Source: an uncultured Campylobacter sp.
GTDB lineage: Bacteria > Campylobacterota > Campylobacteria > Campylobacterales > Campylobacteraceae
Direction: 5' to 3'
Assembly: GCF_938045405.1 (NCBI RefSeq)
Contig: NZ_CALIMW010000126.1
Location: forward strand, 1 to 20,930
DNA: 20,930 bases
Part shown: one piece after another, positions 1-7,197 of the stretch
How the letters are laid out: every line of letters begins with the position of its first letter
How positions within the stretch are numbered: the first letter of the stretch is position 1
Translations under genes and position numbers: made by a program
Notes under the pieces: generated by a model
Seen by the model: only the letters and a program-made list of their open reading frames with translations
Databases searched by the model: none
What the model was told of the DNA's origin: nothing

Positions 1-2
1 AT

Positions 3-1058
3 CCTAGCCTAACCGACGGCGATGAGGTAAGCTTCGACACGCTAGCATCCAGCGCAATAAATATCGAGCGCATGGACACATCCAAATCCAAGGATCGTGC
101 GGCGCAAAAAGCGGCTTCACAGGCAAAAGAAGCCACAAAGCAAAATAACGACTGGATTTCTGATCCTAAAAATTTCATAGAGATAGACACAGCAGAGCAG
201 TCGTCCCCTCAAAATTCCGCCGAAAATATCGCAGAGGATAGATCCGCCGCAAAAGTAACAAAAATCGCGAAAAAATTTAAAAAATTCAAACTTCCTCGCA
301 AAACCAAACCCGCGAGTGCAAAAAAACCGAAATTCTTTGGATTTGAGTTCGTGCAGATGGACGATCCACGCGAGGGCGAGAACCTCGAGAGTAAAATTTA
401 CACCAACCCTATCCGAATGAGCGGCATCAAGGCCTACATTATGCCGCTTATTTTAATCGGCATCGCTCTGATCTTTAGAGCTCAGATCACCGAGTCGCTG
501 CTGTCATTTAAGCAGATCCAAGAATATGTCAATCAAAACACCGTTTCGCTCACCTTTGATCTGTTTATCTATCTGATATTTGCGCTGAGCTACATTTTGC
601 CGCTAAATCAAGTATTTATCTTTCTATCGGCCGCCAGACACGATCAATACGCCGTGCGGCAGATCACGAGCTACAATATCTTTTTGATAATCTGCGTCGT
701 CGCCACGGTTTTGCAGAACGAAGCCATAGGGCTTGACGCCTACATAGCGATCTTTAGCATCGCAGTAGCACTGTTTGGGCTACTATCGTATTGCTACAAG
801 CTCAAGGCGTTTTTGTATCTCATCTTCACGACCAAGGGCTCCTTACCGTTTCTCATCGCGCTTGCCGTGGAGCTCTGCGCTATCGTTGTGATCGGCGTTA
901 TGGACGCGTTTGCCGGGCTTCCGGCGCAGATCGCGCAAAGCACCGGTATAGATTTTAACACCATGGCGTGGAAACATATCGTTATTTTCGCAATCTCCGC
1001 GCCGTTTTATATATTTTCGTTCATCTGTTTACGCCGCATAAAAAAGGCTAAAATTTAA
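3..1058 (+). CDS. Integral membrane protein of unknown function, 5' end outside the window
   Basis: The first ATG in this frame is at 72, but the frame is open from base 3 and that ATG has no Shine-Dalgarno sequence, so the gene very probably starts left of the window. The 328 residues from that ATG fall into two parts. The first ~115 are charged and Lys/Ala/Ser-rich with no membrane segment, including a strongly basic stretch around residues 64-87, and are probably cytoplasmic. The rest holds about six hydrophobic segments (near 120-138, 158-187, 199-218, 222-250, 258-280 and 300-320), ending in a short basic tail. I do not recognise the family and see no catalytic motif. It converges with tgt, so it is a separate transcription unit. 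The coding call is secure from length, membrane pattern and composition; the function is unknown. Confidence 0.8.
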   Translation, partial: PSLTDGDEVSFDTLASSAINIERMDTSKSKDRAAQKAASQAKEATKQNNDWISDPKNFIEIDTAEQSSPQNSAENIAEDRSAAKVTKIAKKFKKFKLPRKTKPASAKKPKFFGFEFVQMDDPREGENLESKIYTNPIRMSGIKAYIMPLILIGIALIFRAQITESLLSFKQIQEYVNQNTVSLTFDLFIYLIFALSYILPLNQVFIFLSAARHDQYAVRQITSYNIFLIICVVATVLQNEAIGLDAYIAIFSIAVALFGLLSYCYKLKAFLYLIFTTKGSLPFLIALAVELCAIVVIGVMDAFAGLPAQIAQSTGIDFNTMAWKHIVIFAISAPFYIFSFICLRRIKKAKI

Positions 1059-1393
1059 GCTGCCGCGTAACGAAATTTAGTCCTTTAAATTTAGATTTCT
1101 ATTCCGCTAGCAGATCTGCGGAATCAAAATTTGGCTCAATAAATTTTAATCGTGAGCGCCAAAATTTTACTCTTTTGCATTCGCATTAAAAAGCCGAACC
1201 GGCTCAGCCTACTCCACTAAAATTTTAAATTTCGCGCTATAAATTCCACGCTCCGAAGCTAATTAAATTTCATAGCCTAAATTTTGTCGCGTTTAAATTT
1301 AGCCGCCCGCGCACCGTATTAAAATCCGCCCCGCTGCCGCCGTGGCTAAATTTAACTATCGCGCTAAATTCCGCGCCCTAGCCTCGCAGGAAT
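1059..1393. other. Intergenic region between convergent genes
   Basis: This AT-rich stretch separates the plus-strand membrane protein gene from the minus-strand tgt gene. It is full of AAATTT words and has no convincing reading frame. Two hairpins are visible. One has 7-bp arms (1101-1107 with 1118-1124) around a 10-base loop and no T run. The other is a short GC-rich hairpin with a T run for the minus strand, listed separately as a terminator. I see nothing else in it. Confidence 0.6.
1188..1204 (-). terminator. tgt: Possible rho-independent terminator after tgt
   Basis: Read on the minus strand, AGCCG-GTT-CGGCT (arms 1200-1204 and 1192-1196) is followed directly by a run of T. The stem is only 5 bp but fully GC-rich at its base, and the T run lies on the correct side for transcripts leaving tgt. 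The 190-base distance from the tgt stop codon lowers confidence. Confidence 0.4.
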
Positions 1394-2560
1394 TTACTCC
1401 CGCGCTATGTTTCGTGTGGCATAGAATTCACGCCTAAACTCCGCAAACCGCCCGTGTACGATCGCCTCTCTCATATCCGCGGCAAGGCGTAGGTAGTAGT
1501 GCAGATTGTGAATGCTAGCGAGGCGGTAAAAGCTAAGCTCGCGCGCGCGAAATAGATGATTTAGATAGCCGCGGCTGAAGCGCTTGCACGTGTAGCAGTC
1601 GCAGTGCGGATCGATCGGATCGTGATCGCTGATAAAGCCCGCGTTTTTGATGCTGATCTTGCCGAAGCTCGTAAATAGCGTGCCGTTGCGCGCATTTCGC
1701 GTAGGCATCACGCAGTCGAACATATCCACGCCGCGAGCGACGTTTTCGACGAGATCCTCGGGCGTGCCGACCCCCATCAAATATCGCGGGCGCACCGCAT
1801 CGACGTATGGCATCATGGCCTCGACGGTTTCGTACATCAGCTCGTTTTTCTCGCCCACGCTAAGCCCTCCGATCGCAAGTCCGTCAAAGCTCATCTCGCA
1901 CAGCGCTTCGGCGCAAAATTTGCGAGCCTGCGGGTCGGTGCCGCCTTGGATGATGCCGAAGATGTTTTGATGCGCGTGCAGGTCGCGAGATTTCATCTCC
2001 TCGTGATAATCTATCGCCTCGCGAGCCCATTTTATCGTGCGCGCGACGCTTAGATCGATCCGCTTTTTAAGCCGCGATCTATCATCGAAGCTCAATGCGC
2101 TAGGCTCGCGCGGCAGCTCCACCAAATCGTCTAAAATCATCATAATATCGGAGTTTAGCTCATACTGCGTATCGAGCACCGAGCGCGGCGTGAAATAATG
2201 CATGCTGCCGTCGATGTGGCTTTTAAATTTTATACCACCCTCGTCATTTTTGGTGTTTGCGCGCAGGCTAAAAGCCTGAAAGCCGCCGCTGTCGGTCAGA
2301 AAGCTGCGAGGAAATTTCGTAAATCCGTGCAGCCCGCCGAATTCCGCCACCACCCGCGAGCCGGGGCGCAGATACATGTGATAGGTGTTGGCAAGGATTA
2401 TCTGCGCGTCCAGGAGCTGCTCTACGTCCGTCGCATCGAGCGCCTTGACCGCGCCCACGGTGCCGACCGGCATAAAAACGGGAGTGCGGATCGTGCTATG
2501 CGCCGTGCGGATCGTGCAGGCGCGCGCCGCGCCGTCCACGGCGTCTATCGTAAAATCCAT
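1394..2560 (-). CDS. tgt: Queuine/preQ1 tRNA-guanine transglycosylase
   Basis: This enzyme exchanges guanine-34 for the queuosine precursor preQ1 in tRNAs with a GUN anticodon (Asp, Asn, His, Tyr). The 388 residues cover the whole TIM-barrel family length. Visible signatures are FMPVGTVGAVKA (29-40), the substrate-binding TDSGGFQAF (89-97) with general acid/base Asp90, the FDCVMPTRNAR segment (281-291) with nucleophile Asp282, and the zinc site Cys320, Cys322, Cys325 and His351. These positions fall almost exactly where they do in the Zymomonas enzyme. The ATG is preceded by AAAGGA at good spacing, which fixes the start. It stands alone, with a likely promoter about 75 bases upstream (-10 at 2635-2640). 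Confidence 0.97.
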   Translation of the reverse strand: MDFTIDAVDGAARACTIRTAHSTIRTPVFMPVGTVGAVKALDATDVEQLLDAQIILANTYHMYLRPGSRVVAEFGGLHGFTKFPRSFLTDSGGFQAFSLRANTKNDEGGIKFKSHIDGSMHYFTPRSVLDTQYELNSDIMMILDDLVELPREPSALSFDDRSRLKKRIDLSVARTIKWAREAIDYHEEMKSRDLHAHQNIFGIIQGGTDPQARKFCAEALCEMSFDGLAIGGLSVGEKNELMYETVEAMMPYVDAVRPRYLMGVGTPEDLVENVARGVDMFDCVMPTRNARNGTLFTSFGKISIKNAGFISDHDPIDPHCDCYTCKRFSRGYLNHLFRARELSFYRLASIHNLHYYLRLAADMREAIVHGRFAEFRREFYATRNIARE

Positions 2561-2634
2561 CTTGATCCTTTAAATTTAGCTTTTTTGGCTTTTTAGCCTC
2601 TTTACGCACATTCGGCGCAAAATTTTAAAAAGCG

Positions 2635-2640
2635 ATTGTA
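2635..2640 (-). promoter_or_regulatory. tgt: Probable -10 box for tgt
   Basis: The minus strand reads GCTACAATCGC, a typical epsilonproteobacterial sigma-70 -10 element. It would place the transcription start near 2628 and give a leader of about 70 bases. No clear -35 is visible, which is normal for this group. Confidence 0.45.
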
Positions 2641-2735
2641 GCGAAATTTAAATTTGCGGCAGGTAAAGGCTGGTAAATTTATAAGGATTTATGAGGCGTT
2701 TGGGATCAAAATTTCGGTAACGGATACTGCCCGCA

Positions 2736-2760
2736 GCCGATAAACATAAAATTTATCGGC
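2736..2760. repeat. Perfect 9-bp inverted repeat with 7-base loop
   Basis: GCCGATAAA (2736-2744) is exactly complementary to TTTATCGGC (2752-2760). Neither strand has a T run next to it, so it is not a standard intrinsic terminator. It lies between the end of the Excalibur gene and the promoter of tgt, so it could be a transcript-end structure or a protein-binding site. Confidence 0.6.
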
Positions 2761-2820
2761 CCGCTTATAATGAAATTTAATCTAGCGATGCAAATTTGAC
2801 GGGACAGCGGCATTAGATCG

Positions 2821-2856
2821 CGGCGCGCTTTATATTATAAATTTAAAGATGCGCCG
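2821..2856. repeat. Imperfect long hairpin downstream of the Excalibur gene
   Basis: CGGCGC (2821-2826) pairs with GCGCCG (2851-2856), and inside that CTTTA (2828-2832) pairs with TAAAG (2844-2848). It lies 17 bases past the stop of the minus-strand Excalibur gene, a sensible place for transcript-end structure. It lacks a long T run. Confidence 0.4.
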
Positions 2857-2872
2857 AGATAAAATTTCGCAC

Positions 2873-3211
2873 TTATGAAGCAAATTTTATAGCTATAACG
2901 CTACCATTAAATTTCTCCGCACCGCATGAGTCGGCAGCGCCCTTTAAATTTGAAACTTCGCTCTTTTCATCGCGCGCGCTAGAAAATCCGCTAAATTTAT
3001 GACCATTACGGCCGCACAGCTGTTTTTCGCACGGCACGCCGTCGCCGTCGCCATCGGTGTGCTGAGTACCACCTTCCTGAGCCCTGCCACACTCTCGCAG
3101 ATACCGCGTCGCCTCTTCGCAGCTGCTAAACTGCGAGCAATAGGTCTTGGCGTTGCAATCAAGCCCCAAAGCAAGACTAGCCAATATCGAAAACAATAAA
3201 ACTAATTTCAT
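2873..3211 (-). CDS. Small secreted cysteine-rich protein with Excalibur calcium-binding motif
   Basis: The 112-residue product starts with a classic signal peptide (hydrophobic residues 2-16) and is therefore exported. The mature part has a CSQFSSCEEATRYLRECG segment followed by the Excalibur signature DGDGDGVPCE (53-62), in which alternating aspartates bind calcium. Seven cysteines (19, 25, 31, 41, 61, 66, 96) suggest disulfides in the periplasm or outside the cell. Excalibur domains often sit at the end of thermonucleases, but no nuclease domain is present here; the domain is essentially the whole protein, with a tail of ~45 residues that I do not recognise. The ATG has a perfect AAGGAG Shine-Dalgarno and a good promoter just upstream. 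Its biological role is unknown. Confidence 0.9.
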   Translation of the reverse strand: MKLVLLFSILASLALGLDCNAKTYCSQFSSCEEATRYLRECGRAQEGGTQHTDGDGDGVPCEKQLCGRNGHKFSGFSSARDEKSEVSNLKGAADSCGAEKFNGSVIAIKFAS

Positions 3212-3236
3212 CGTCTCTCCTTAAAATTTTGATGGA

Positions 3237-3242
3237 ATTGTA
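3237..3242 (-). promoter_or_regulatory. Probable -10 box for the Excalibur gene
   Basis: The minus strand has TACAAT preceded by periodic T-rich blocks (about 3242-3280), the pattern that replaces the -35 element in Campylobacter and Helicobacter. The start of transcription would be near 3230, giving a ~20-base leader that contains the strong Shine-Dalgarno. Confidence 0.55.
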
Positions 3243-3402
3243 TGGATAAATAGATAAATAATTAATAAAATAGTAAATTTAGCCGCAAACGGCGCAAATT
3301 TCACCGCTTACGACGTTTTATTCGGCGGCTGCGTCTAAAGAAATTTAGCGGCTTTAGAGTTTTCTATCCTTTCACTTTCAAAAGCCGCGACGCGCTATGC
3401 CG

Positions 3403-3747
3403 CTAGGCACTTTTGCGCGCGCGAGGCTTTCTTTTTGCGGGAGCGCTTTTTGCGGAGACGCTTTTGCCGTCCGATAAATTTTGCAAGGCTAAATTTGCTA
3501 CGGATCTCTTTCTGCCCCTGCTCTTTGCTTTTCTATTTTGCAAAAACTCGCTGTATGGCGAGCCGTAAAGGCTAGCGTGCCAAATCGCGCTTGCCAGCAT
3601 CACTGCACCCGAAACTTTATGCAGCTGCGACATACGCGAGTTCATATTCAGCGCGGTTAGAGCCGTGATACCCATACTCAATCCCAGCGTCACTTTAGCC
3701 GCTTTGCGCTGAAAATTTAGATCCAAAATTTTATCTTCAATGCTCAA
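3403..3747 (-). CDS. Small two-span membrane protein with basic tail, last gene of metal cluster
   Basis: The 114-residue product starts at a TTG codon preceded by AAAGGGG at proper spacing, and overlaps the end of the ATPase gene by 11 bases, so the two are translationally linked. There are two hydrophobic segments (about 17-33 and 44-61). The second reads LHKVSGAVMLASAIWHASLY, with His43 and His57 14 residues apart and a glycine between. This spacing resembles haem-binding helices of cytochrome b or DUF4405 type, but that is only a pattern match. Residues 71-114 are Lys/Arg/Ala/Ser-rich and probably cytoplasmic. I do not recognise a named family. The neighbours suggest it belongs to the same metal-handling compartment or complex as the ATPase. 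Confidence 0.8.
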   Translation of the reverse strand: MSIEDKILDLNFQRKAAKVTLGLSMGITALTALNMNSRMSQLHKVSGAVMLASAIWHASLYGSPYSEFLQNRKAKSRGRKRSVANLALQNLSDGKSVSAKSAPAKRKPRARKSA

Positions 3748-5818
3748 ATTTTACCCCTTTGATAGAATTCAGTAGTAGTCCTATCGTCGTGCCGTTATGC
3801 AGCAGCGCCGTAGCTACGGGACTTAGCGCGCCGAAAGTCGCCAAAAATAAAATGATCGAATTTATCCCCACGGTGGCGTTGAAATTTCGATTTACGAGCC
3901 GCAGCGTGTCGTTGGCCAGCGCCTTTACCTGCGCGACGCCCTCGATGTCGTTTTTCAAAAGCCCGATCTGAGCGGAAGCCTTGGCGATCTCGGCGCCGTT
4001 TAGCATGCTGATGCCGATGTCCGCCTTCATCAGGCTCGGCGCATCGTTTATGCCGTCGCCCACGAAGACTACCTTCCGCCCCTCGGCTTTCAGCTGCTCT
4101 AAAATTTCGGTCTTTTGCGTCGGCAACAACTCGCCGTAATAGCGATCTACGCCGAGTTTTTTGGCTACGGCGCGGGCTTTTGAGCTCACGTCGCCGCTTA
4201 GCATGACGATCTGTTTAGCGCCCAACTCGCGGAGCCTAGCGATAACGGCGCGGGCATTTGCGCGCACCTCGTCTCTAAGCCCGATGAGCCCCAAAAGTCT
4301 ACCGTCAAATGCGATGTAAAGCAGCGCGAGCCCCTTTTGCATCGCAAGATCGATGGTCTCTTCGTGCGCCGCAAACGAGATCATCTCGTCATCCTCCAGG
4401 AAGTGGCGCGAGCCGATGATGAGCTTTTTGCCCTCGATGCTGGTCTTAACGCCGTGAGCAACGACGAATTCCACCTCGTCGTGGTGTTTGTGGATAAAAC
4501 CGTGCTTTTTGGCAGCATCCACGATCGCCTCGGCTACGGGATGAAAGTAATGCTCCTCGGCGCTCGCGGTTAAATTTAAAATATCGTTTTTGCTAAAGCG
4601 CTCGTCAAACGATATGATCTCGGCGACCTCCAGGTTGCCGTACGTAAGCGTGCCCGTCTTATCAAATACGAAGGTGTCGGCACTCGCAAGCGACTCAAGA
4701 GCCTTGGCGCCTTTGATCAAAATCCCGTTCTTGCCCGCTTTTGAAATGCTCGACTTAAAAGCAACCGGCGTAGGCAGCTTAAGCGCGCACGAGTAGTCCG
4801 CCTGCAGCACCGAAGCTACGCTCATAAAATTTCGATTTATCAGATAGGACACGCCCGCAAGCCCGAAGGTTACCGGCACGAGCTTGTCGGCTAAGTGAGT
4901 CGTATGCATGCCGATGCTGGAGCGCTCGTTAAGAGATGCCGTGATGTAGTGCTTTATGCGCTGCGTGGACGTGTTTTCTCCGACATTTTCCGCCCAGATA
5001 CGGATCCTACCCTCCTCCACGATCGTGCCGCTCAGCACGCTATCGCCGCGAGATTTTTTCACCGCAACCGATTCGCCCGTCATATTGGCTTGATTTATCA
5101 TCGCTTCGCCGCTTACGACGTGCCCGTCCACGGCTATGACATCGCCTGCGCCCACGACCACGATGTCGCCCACCTTTAGCTTGGAAGTTGCGATTTTGAC
5201 TTCGGTCTTTTTGCCGTCTTGATCTATCTCGACCCACGCCTCGGCGATGTCAGGACGGGCGAGCTCGCGGATCAGATCGTCGCTTTTATAAACGGTGCTT
5301 TCCTCCATGTATTCGCCAAGAGCGAGCATCGCGTTGGTGCTGTTTGCGGCAAATACGTCGCCGCGAGCGAGCGAAATCCCCACAGCAGCAGACTCCAAGC
5401 CCTTTGAAGTAAGCCCGTGACGAAAGCTTTCTTTAATGCCCTCTTTTAAGATAGGCACGCACGCTACGATGCTAAATGCGCGCGCTAAAGGCGAAGTGCG
5501 AAAGATTAAATTTCCGCCCAACGCAAGAAGCGCTAAAATAAATTCGTTTTTGCTTGGCAAATTTTTATGGTTAGCGGGGATAATTGATTTTAGCTCGCTT
5601 AAATTTAAAACTTCAAGTTGCTTTAGAATTCCTGCCTTATTTACGCCTGCGTCAAGCCTAAGGATCAAAGAGCCGATTTTAGCGTTAAATCTAGCTTCCG
5701 TTACGCCTTCAAGCCTCGCAGCGACTCTTTGCAGCGCGCTCGTATCGAGCCCTTTAAAGCCCGCGACCTTTATGCGCAGCCTAGATTTAGTCTCATGTAA
5801 AATTTTAAAATTTTGCAT
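3737..5818 (-). CDS. P1B-type metal-transporting ATPase with CxxC-less HMA-like N-terminus (FezB-like candidate)
   Basis: The 693-residue product pumps a metal ion across a membrane at the cost of ATP. In order it shows: an HMA-like domain at ~1-75 with SRLRIKV (12-18) and FNAKIGSL (44-51) but no metal-binding CxxC; two or more membrane helices (92-170); actuator loop MTGES (246-250); a helix pair around 313-360 in which SCALKLPTP (343-351) replaces the usual CPC metal site; phosphorylation site DKTGT (Asp386); P1B-specific His-Pro (426-427); nucleotide-domain HGV (455-457); GDGIND (587-592); and final helices 645-690. This architecture is not a standard Cu or Zn pump and is consistent with the P1B-6 group found in ferrosome clusters, an assignment from memory. 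It starts 3 bases after the preceding stop with a weak ribosome site, so it is probably translationally coupled. Transport direction and metal are not visible; iron is inferred. Confidence 0.92.
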   Translation of the reverse strand: MQNFKILHETKSRLRIKVAGFKGLDTSALQRVAARLEGVTEARFNAKIGSLILRLDAGVNKAGILKQLEVLNLSELKSIIPANHKNLPSKNEFILALLALGGNLIFRTSPLARAFSIVACVPILKEGIKESFRHGLTSKGLESAAVGISLARGDVFAANSTNAMLALGEYMEESTVYKSDDLIRELARPDIAEAWVEIDQDGKKTEVKIATSKLKVGDIVVVGAGDVIAVDGHVVSGEAMINQANMTGESVAVKKSRGDSVLSGTIVEEGRIRIWAENVGENTSTQRIKHYITASLNERSSIGMHTTHLADKLVPVTFGLAGVSYLINRNFMSVASVLQADYSCALKLPTPVAFKSSISKAGKNGILIKGAKALESLASADTFVFDKTGTLTYGNLEVAEIISFDERFSKNDILNLTASAEEHYFHPVAEAIVDAAKKHGFIHKHHDEVEFVVAHGVKTSIEGKKLIIGSRHFLEDDEMISFAAHEETIDLAMQKGLALLYIAFDGRLLGLIGLRDEVRANARAVIARLRELGAKQIVMLSGDVSSKARAVAKKLGVDRYYGELLPTQKTEILEQLKAEGRKVVFVGDGINDAPSLMKADIGISMLNGAEIAKASAQIGLLKNDIEGVAQVKALANDTLRLVNRNFNATVGINSIILFLATFGALSPVATALLHNGTTIGLLLNSIKGVKFEH

Positions 5819-5821
5819 CGA

Positions 5822-6307
5822 CTACTCTTGCATCTCTGCCTTGGCGTCTTCGAATCGCTCCTTCATCTCTTCAACGCCCATCTGAAACATCTCGGTACCC
5901 TTTGCGATGAGCTTAAAAAGCTTTTTTTGCGCGTTTTCGTCAGTTAGAAAATAGGTCGCTGCGGCCCCCAGAACGATGCCTGTGATAAATGAGTTGCTAC
6001 CAAATAAGCCGTTCGCGTTTTGTCTGCTACCCAAGGAATTAAAAATTCCACCGAAAGCGGAGCCCTGAGTAGAATTTACATCGCTTGAGCTTTGAGCGGC
6101 GGAATTTTTACTATCCGAGCCATTGTCGGAGGCTGAGCTATTAAAAGGTGCAGAATTTACCCGCTCGTTTATCCATTTAGCCCAACCGCCGAGCTTTTCA
6201 TCGCCGGCAAAGCTACCCGCAGAGCTGCTAGCATATTTGTTGTCACCAAAATCGTAATCGTCTAGAATTTCTTTCAAATCTTTTTTTGTGATATAGGGAT
6301 TACTCAT
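5822..6307 (-). CDS. YtxH-like single-span membrane protein with Ser/Asn-rich linker
   Basis: The 161-residue product has an acidic N-terminal region (1-20), a low-complexity Ser/Asn/Gly/Ala linker (26-106), one hydrophobic helix (107-121, ITGIVLGAAATYFLTDENAQ) and a charged amphipathic helix to the end. The glycine-rich helix followed by a Lys/Glu helix is the pattern of YtxH-like proteins, which are small membrane proteins of uncertain function. The ATG follows AAGG at good spacing and overlaps the preceding stop by 8 bases. It ends 3 bases before the ATPase start. No enzyme motif is present. The protein may be a scaffold or membrane-shaping partner of the ATPase; this is inferred from position only. 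Confidence 0.85.
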   Translation of the reverse strand: MSNPYITKKDLKEILDDYDFGDNKYASSSAGSFAGDEKLGGWAKWINERVNSAPFNSSASDNGSDSKNSAAQSSSDVNSTQGSAFGGIFNSLGSRQNANGLFGSNSFITGIVLGAAATYFLTDENAQKKLFKLIAKGTEMFQMGVEEMKERFEDAKAEMQE

Positions 6308-6602
6308 TGCCTACCTTAAGAATAAAATTTCTACCCGCAATGAGCGCGCCTACGCATACTGCGACGCCTGCCGCTGCGCGTAGATACTCGCCTTGTACGA
6401 GCTTATTTGCGCTGTAAATCGCGCCGCCGCCGATGATACCGCCGCTTAGCGCAATATCCAGCGCATCGCGAATCGCTTTAGATTTGCTCTTGCCTTCTTT
6501 GGCTTTAACGAGCTCTACGGCGCAACCGCCGATCGCCCCCGCTATAGCGCCGCTTAAAACGTGATCCAGCGGCGAACGCTGTGTCGTAAGTGATCTATTC
6601 AT
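6300..6602 (-). CDS. Small glycine-rich hydrophobic protein of metal cluster
   Basis: The 100-residue product has three hydrophobic, glycine/alanine-rich stretches (about 13-31, 49-66 and 75-93). SGAIAGAIGGCAVELV and SGGIIGGGAIYSA carry repeated small-xxx-small spacing, which favours close helix packing in membranes. Short basic loops lie between. AGAGG-type ribosome site (AGAGG, 5-base spacer) supports the ATG, and the 3' end overlaps the next gene by 8 bases. I do not recognise a family. Small glycine-zipper proteins are often coat or shaping factors of membrane compartments, so a structural role in the same assembly as the ATPase is possible but unproven. Confidence 0.82.
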   Translation of the reverse strand: MNRSLTTQRSPLDHVLSGAIAGAIGGCAVELVKAKEGKSKSKAIRDALDIALSGGIIGGGAIYSANKLVQGEYLRAAAGVAVCVGALIAGRNFILKVGNE

Positions 6603-6610
6603 TTAGGCCT

Positions 6611-7102
6611 CTATTTTTCTGATTTATCGTCTGCGGACGTAAATTTAGCAGAAGAATTATCGTCCATTTTTACGATCTGCGGGATATTAAGCGGAGTAGT
6701 AGATGCTGCGGATGTCTCACCTACCGGAGTTGCGCCAGTCTTAGCGCTCGCGGTGGATTTTTTAGTTCTTTTAAATCCCGGTTTCGGTCCCGGTTTTTTT
6801 CTAGTTTTTTTTGCAGTGCCAGTTTCAGTGCTAGCACTACTTGTCGCAGCTTTTTTGCTACCAGACTTTCTTTTACCTTTTACCGCCTCAGCGACATCGT
6901 CTAAGCCTTCTTTGGCTTCCGCAAAAATTTCTTTTGATTTTTTGCTTAATTTTTCCGCTCCGCCTTTGACGCTATTTTTTAGCTCCTCGACGCTTTTACT
7001 GCTCACGATTTTATTCGCACCTTCTTTGATTTTATCTCGATTGTTATAAGCGTAAACCGCCGCGCAACCAAGCGCAAAACCTGCTAGAAATGGGATCGGC
7101 AT
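6611..7102 (-). CDS. YtxH-like membrane-anchored protein with histone H1-like basic tail
   Basis: The 163-residue product starts with a membrane helix (3-19, FLAGFALGCAAVYAYNN) and a YtxH-like amphipathic Lys/Glu helix (22-76). A low-complexity Lys/Ala/Ser/Thr region follows (77-125), containing KKTRKKPGPKPGFKRTKK (98-115), which resembles histone H1-type tails. The C-terminus (146-163) turns acidic. With the helix in the membrane, the tail is probably cytoplasmic or inside a compartment lumen, and could bind nucleic acid, phosphate or polyphosphate; which of these is unknown. The ATG has a strong AAGGAG site, and a promoter just upstream makes this the first gene of a sub-operon that continues through the ATPase. 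Confidence 0.85.
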   Translation of the reverse strand: MPIPFLAGFALGCAAVYAYNNRDKIKEGANKIVSSKSVEELKNSVKGGAEKLSKKSKEIFAEAKEGLDDVAEAVKGKRKSGSKKAATSSASTETGTAKKTRKKPGPKPGFKRTKKSTASAKTGATPVGETSAASTTPLNIPQIVKMDDNSSAKFTSADDKSEK

Positions 7103-7123
7103 TTCATTCTCCTTGTGTTAAGA

Positions 7124-7143
7124 TTATAAAGTCATTTTATCAA
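7124..7143. promoter_or_regulatory. Possible Fur-type inverted repeat in the cluster's internal promoter
   Basis: TTATAAAGTCATTTTATCAA contains perfect ATAAA/TTTAT arms (7126-7130, 7136-7140) around 5 bases. The minus strand reads TTGATAAAATGACTTTATAA, whose left half TTGATAA matches a Fur half-site, while the right half is imperfect. It lies just downstream of the probable start of transcription, where a repressor could block. AT-rich sequence makes chance matches easy. Confidence 0.3.
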
Positions 7144-7161
7144 CTTTACATAGATTTTGAT

Positions 7162-7167
7162 ATTATA
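7162..7167 (-). promoter_or_regulatory. Probable -10 box of internal promoter before the YtxH-like gene
   Basis: The minus strand reads GTCGCTATAATATC, a perfect TATAAT, with A/T-rich sequence upstream. The start of transcription would be near 7155 and the leader about 50 bases long. A second TATAAT (7123-7128) is too close to the ATG to be a likely promoter. This promoter would drive the five genes from 7102 down to 3403, including the ATPase. Confidence 0.5.
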
Positions 7168-7197
7168 GCGACTTTTTTAGATTTTTGCAATCCTAAT

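Larger units (their letters stand above)
2561..2872. other. Intergenic region between the Excalibur gene and tgt
   Basis: This AT-rich gap has no credible gene. Next to tgt it holds the likely tgt promoter. Further right there is a perfect 9-bp inverted repeat (2736-2760) and an imperfect long hairpin (2821-2856); either could end transcription of the Excalibur gene. AAATTT words are again frequent. Confidence 0.55.

Noticed and set aside
1101..1124. 7-bp hairpin as terminator of the left-edge gene
   Set aside because: The stem is clear but no T run follows on the plus strand, so I record it only as a hairpin in the intergenic entry.
2198..2596. Plus-strand open frame of 132 codons
   Set aside because: Antisense to the 5' part of tgt, with the biased composition of a shadow frame.
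5436..5885. Plus-strand open frame of 149 codons
   Set aside because: Antisense to the start of the metal ATPase gene and the end of the gene before it; no ribosome site and no family resemblance.
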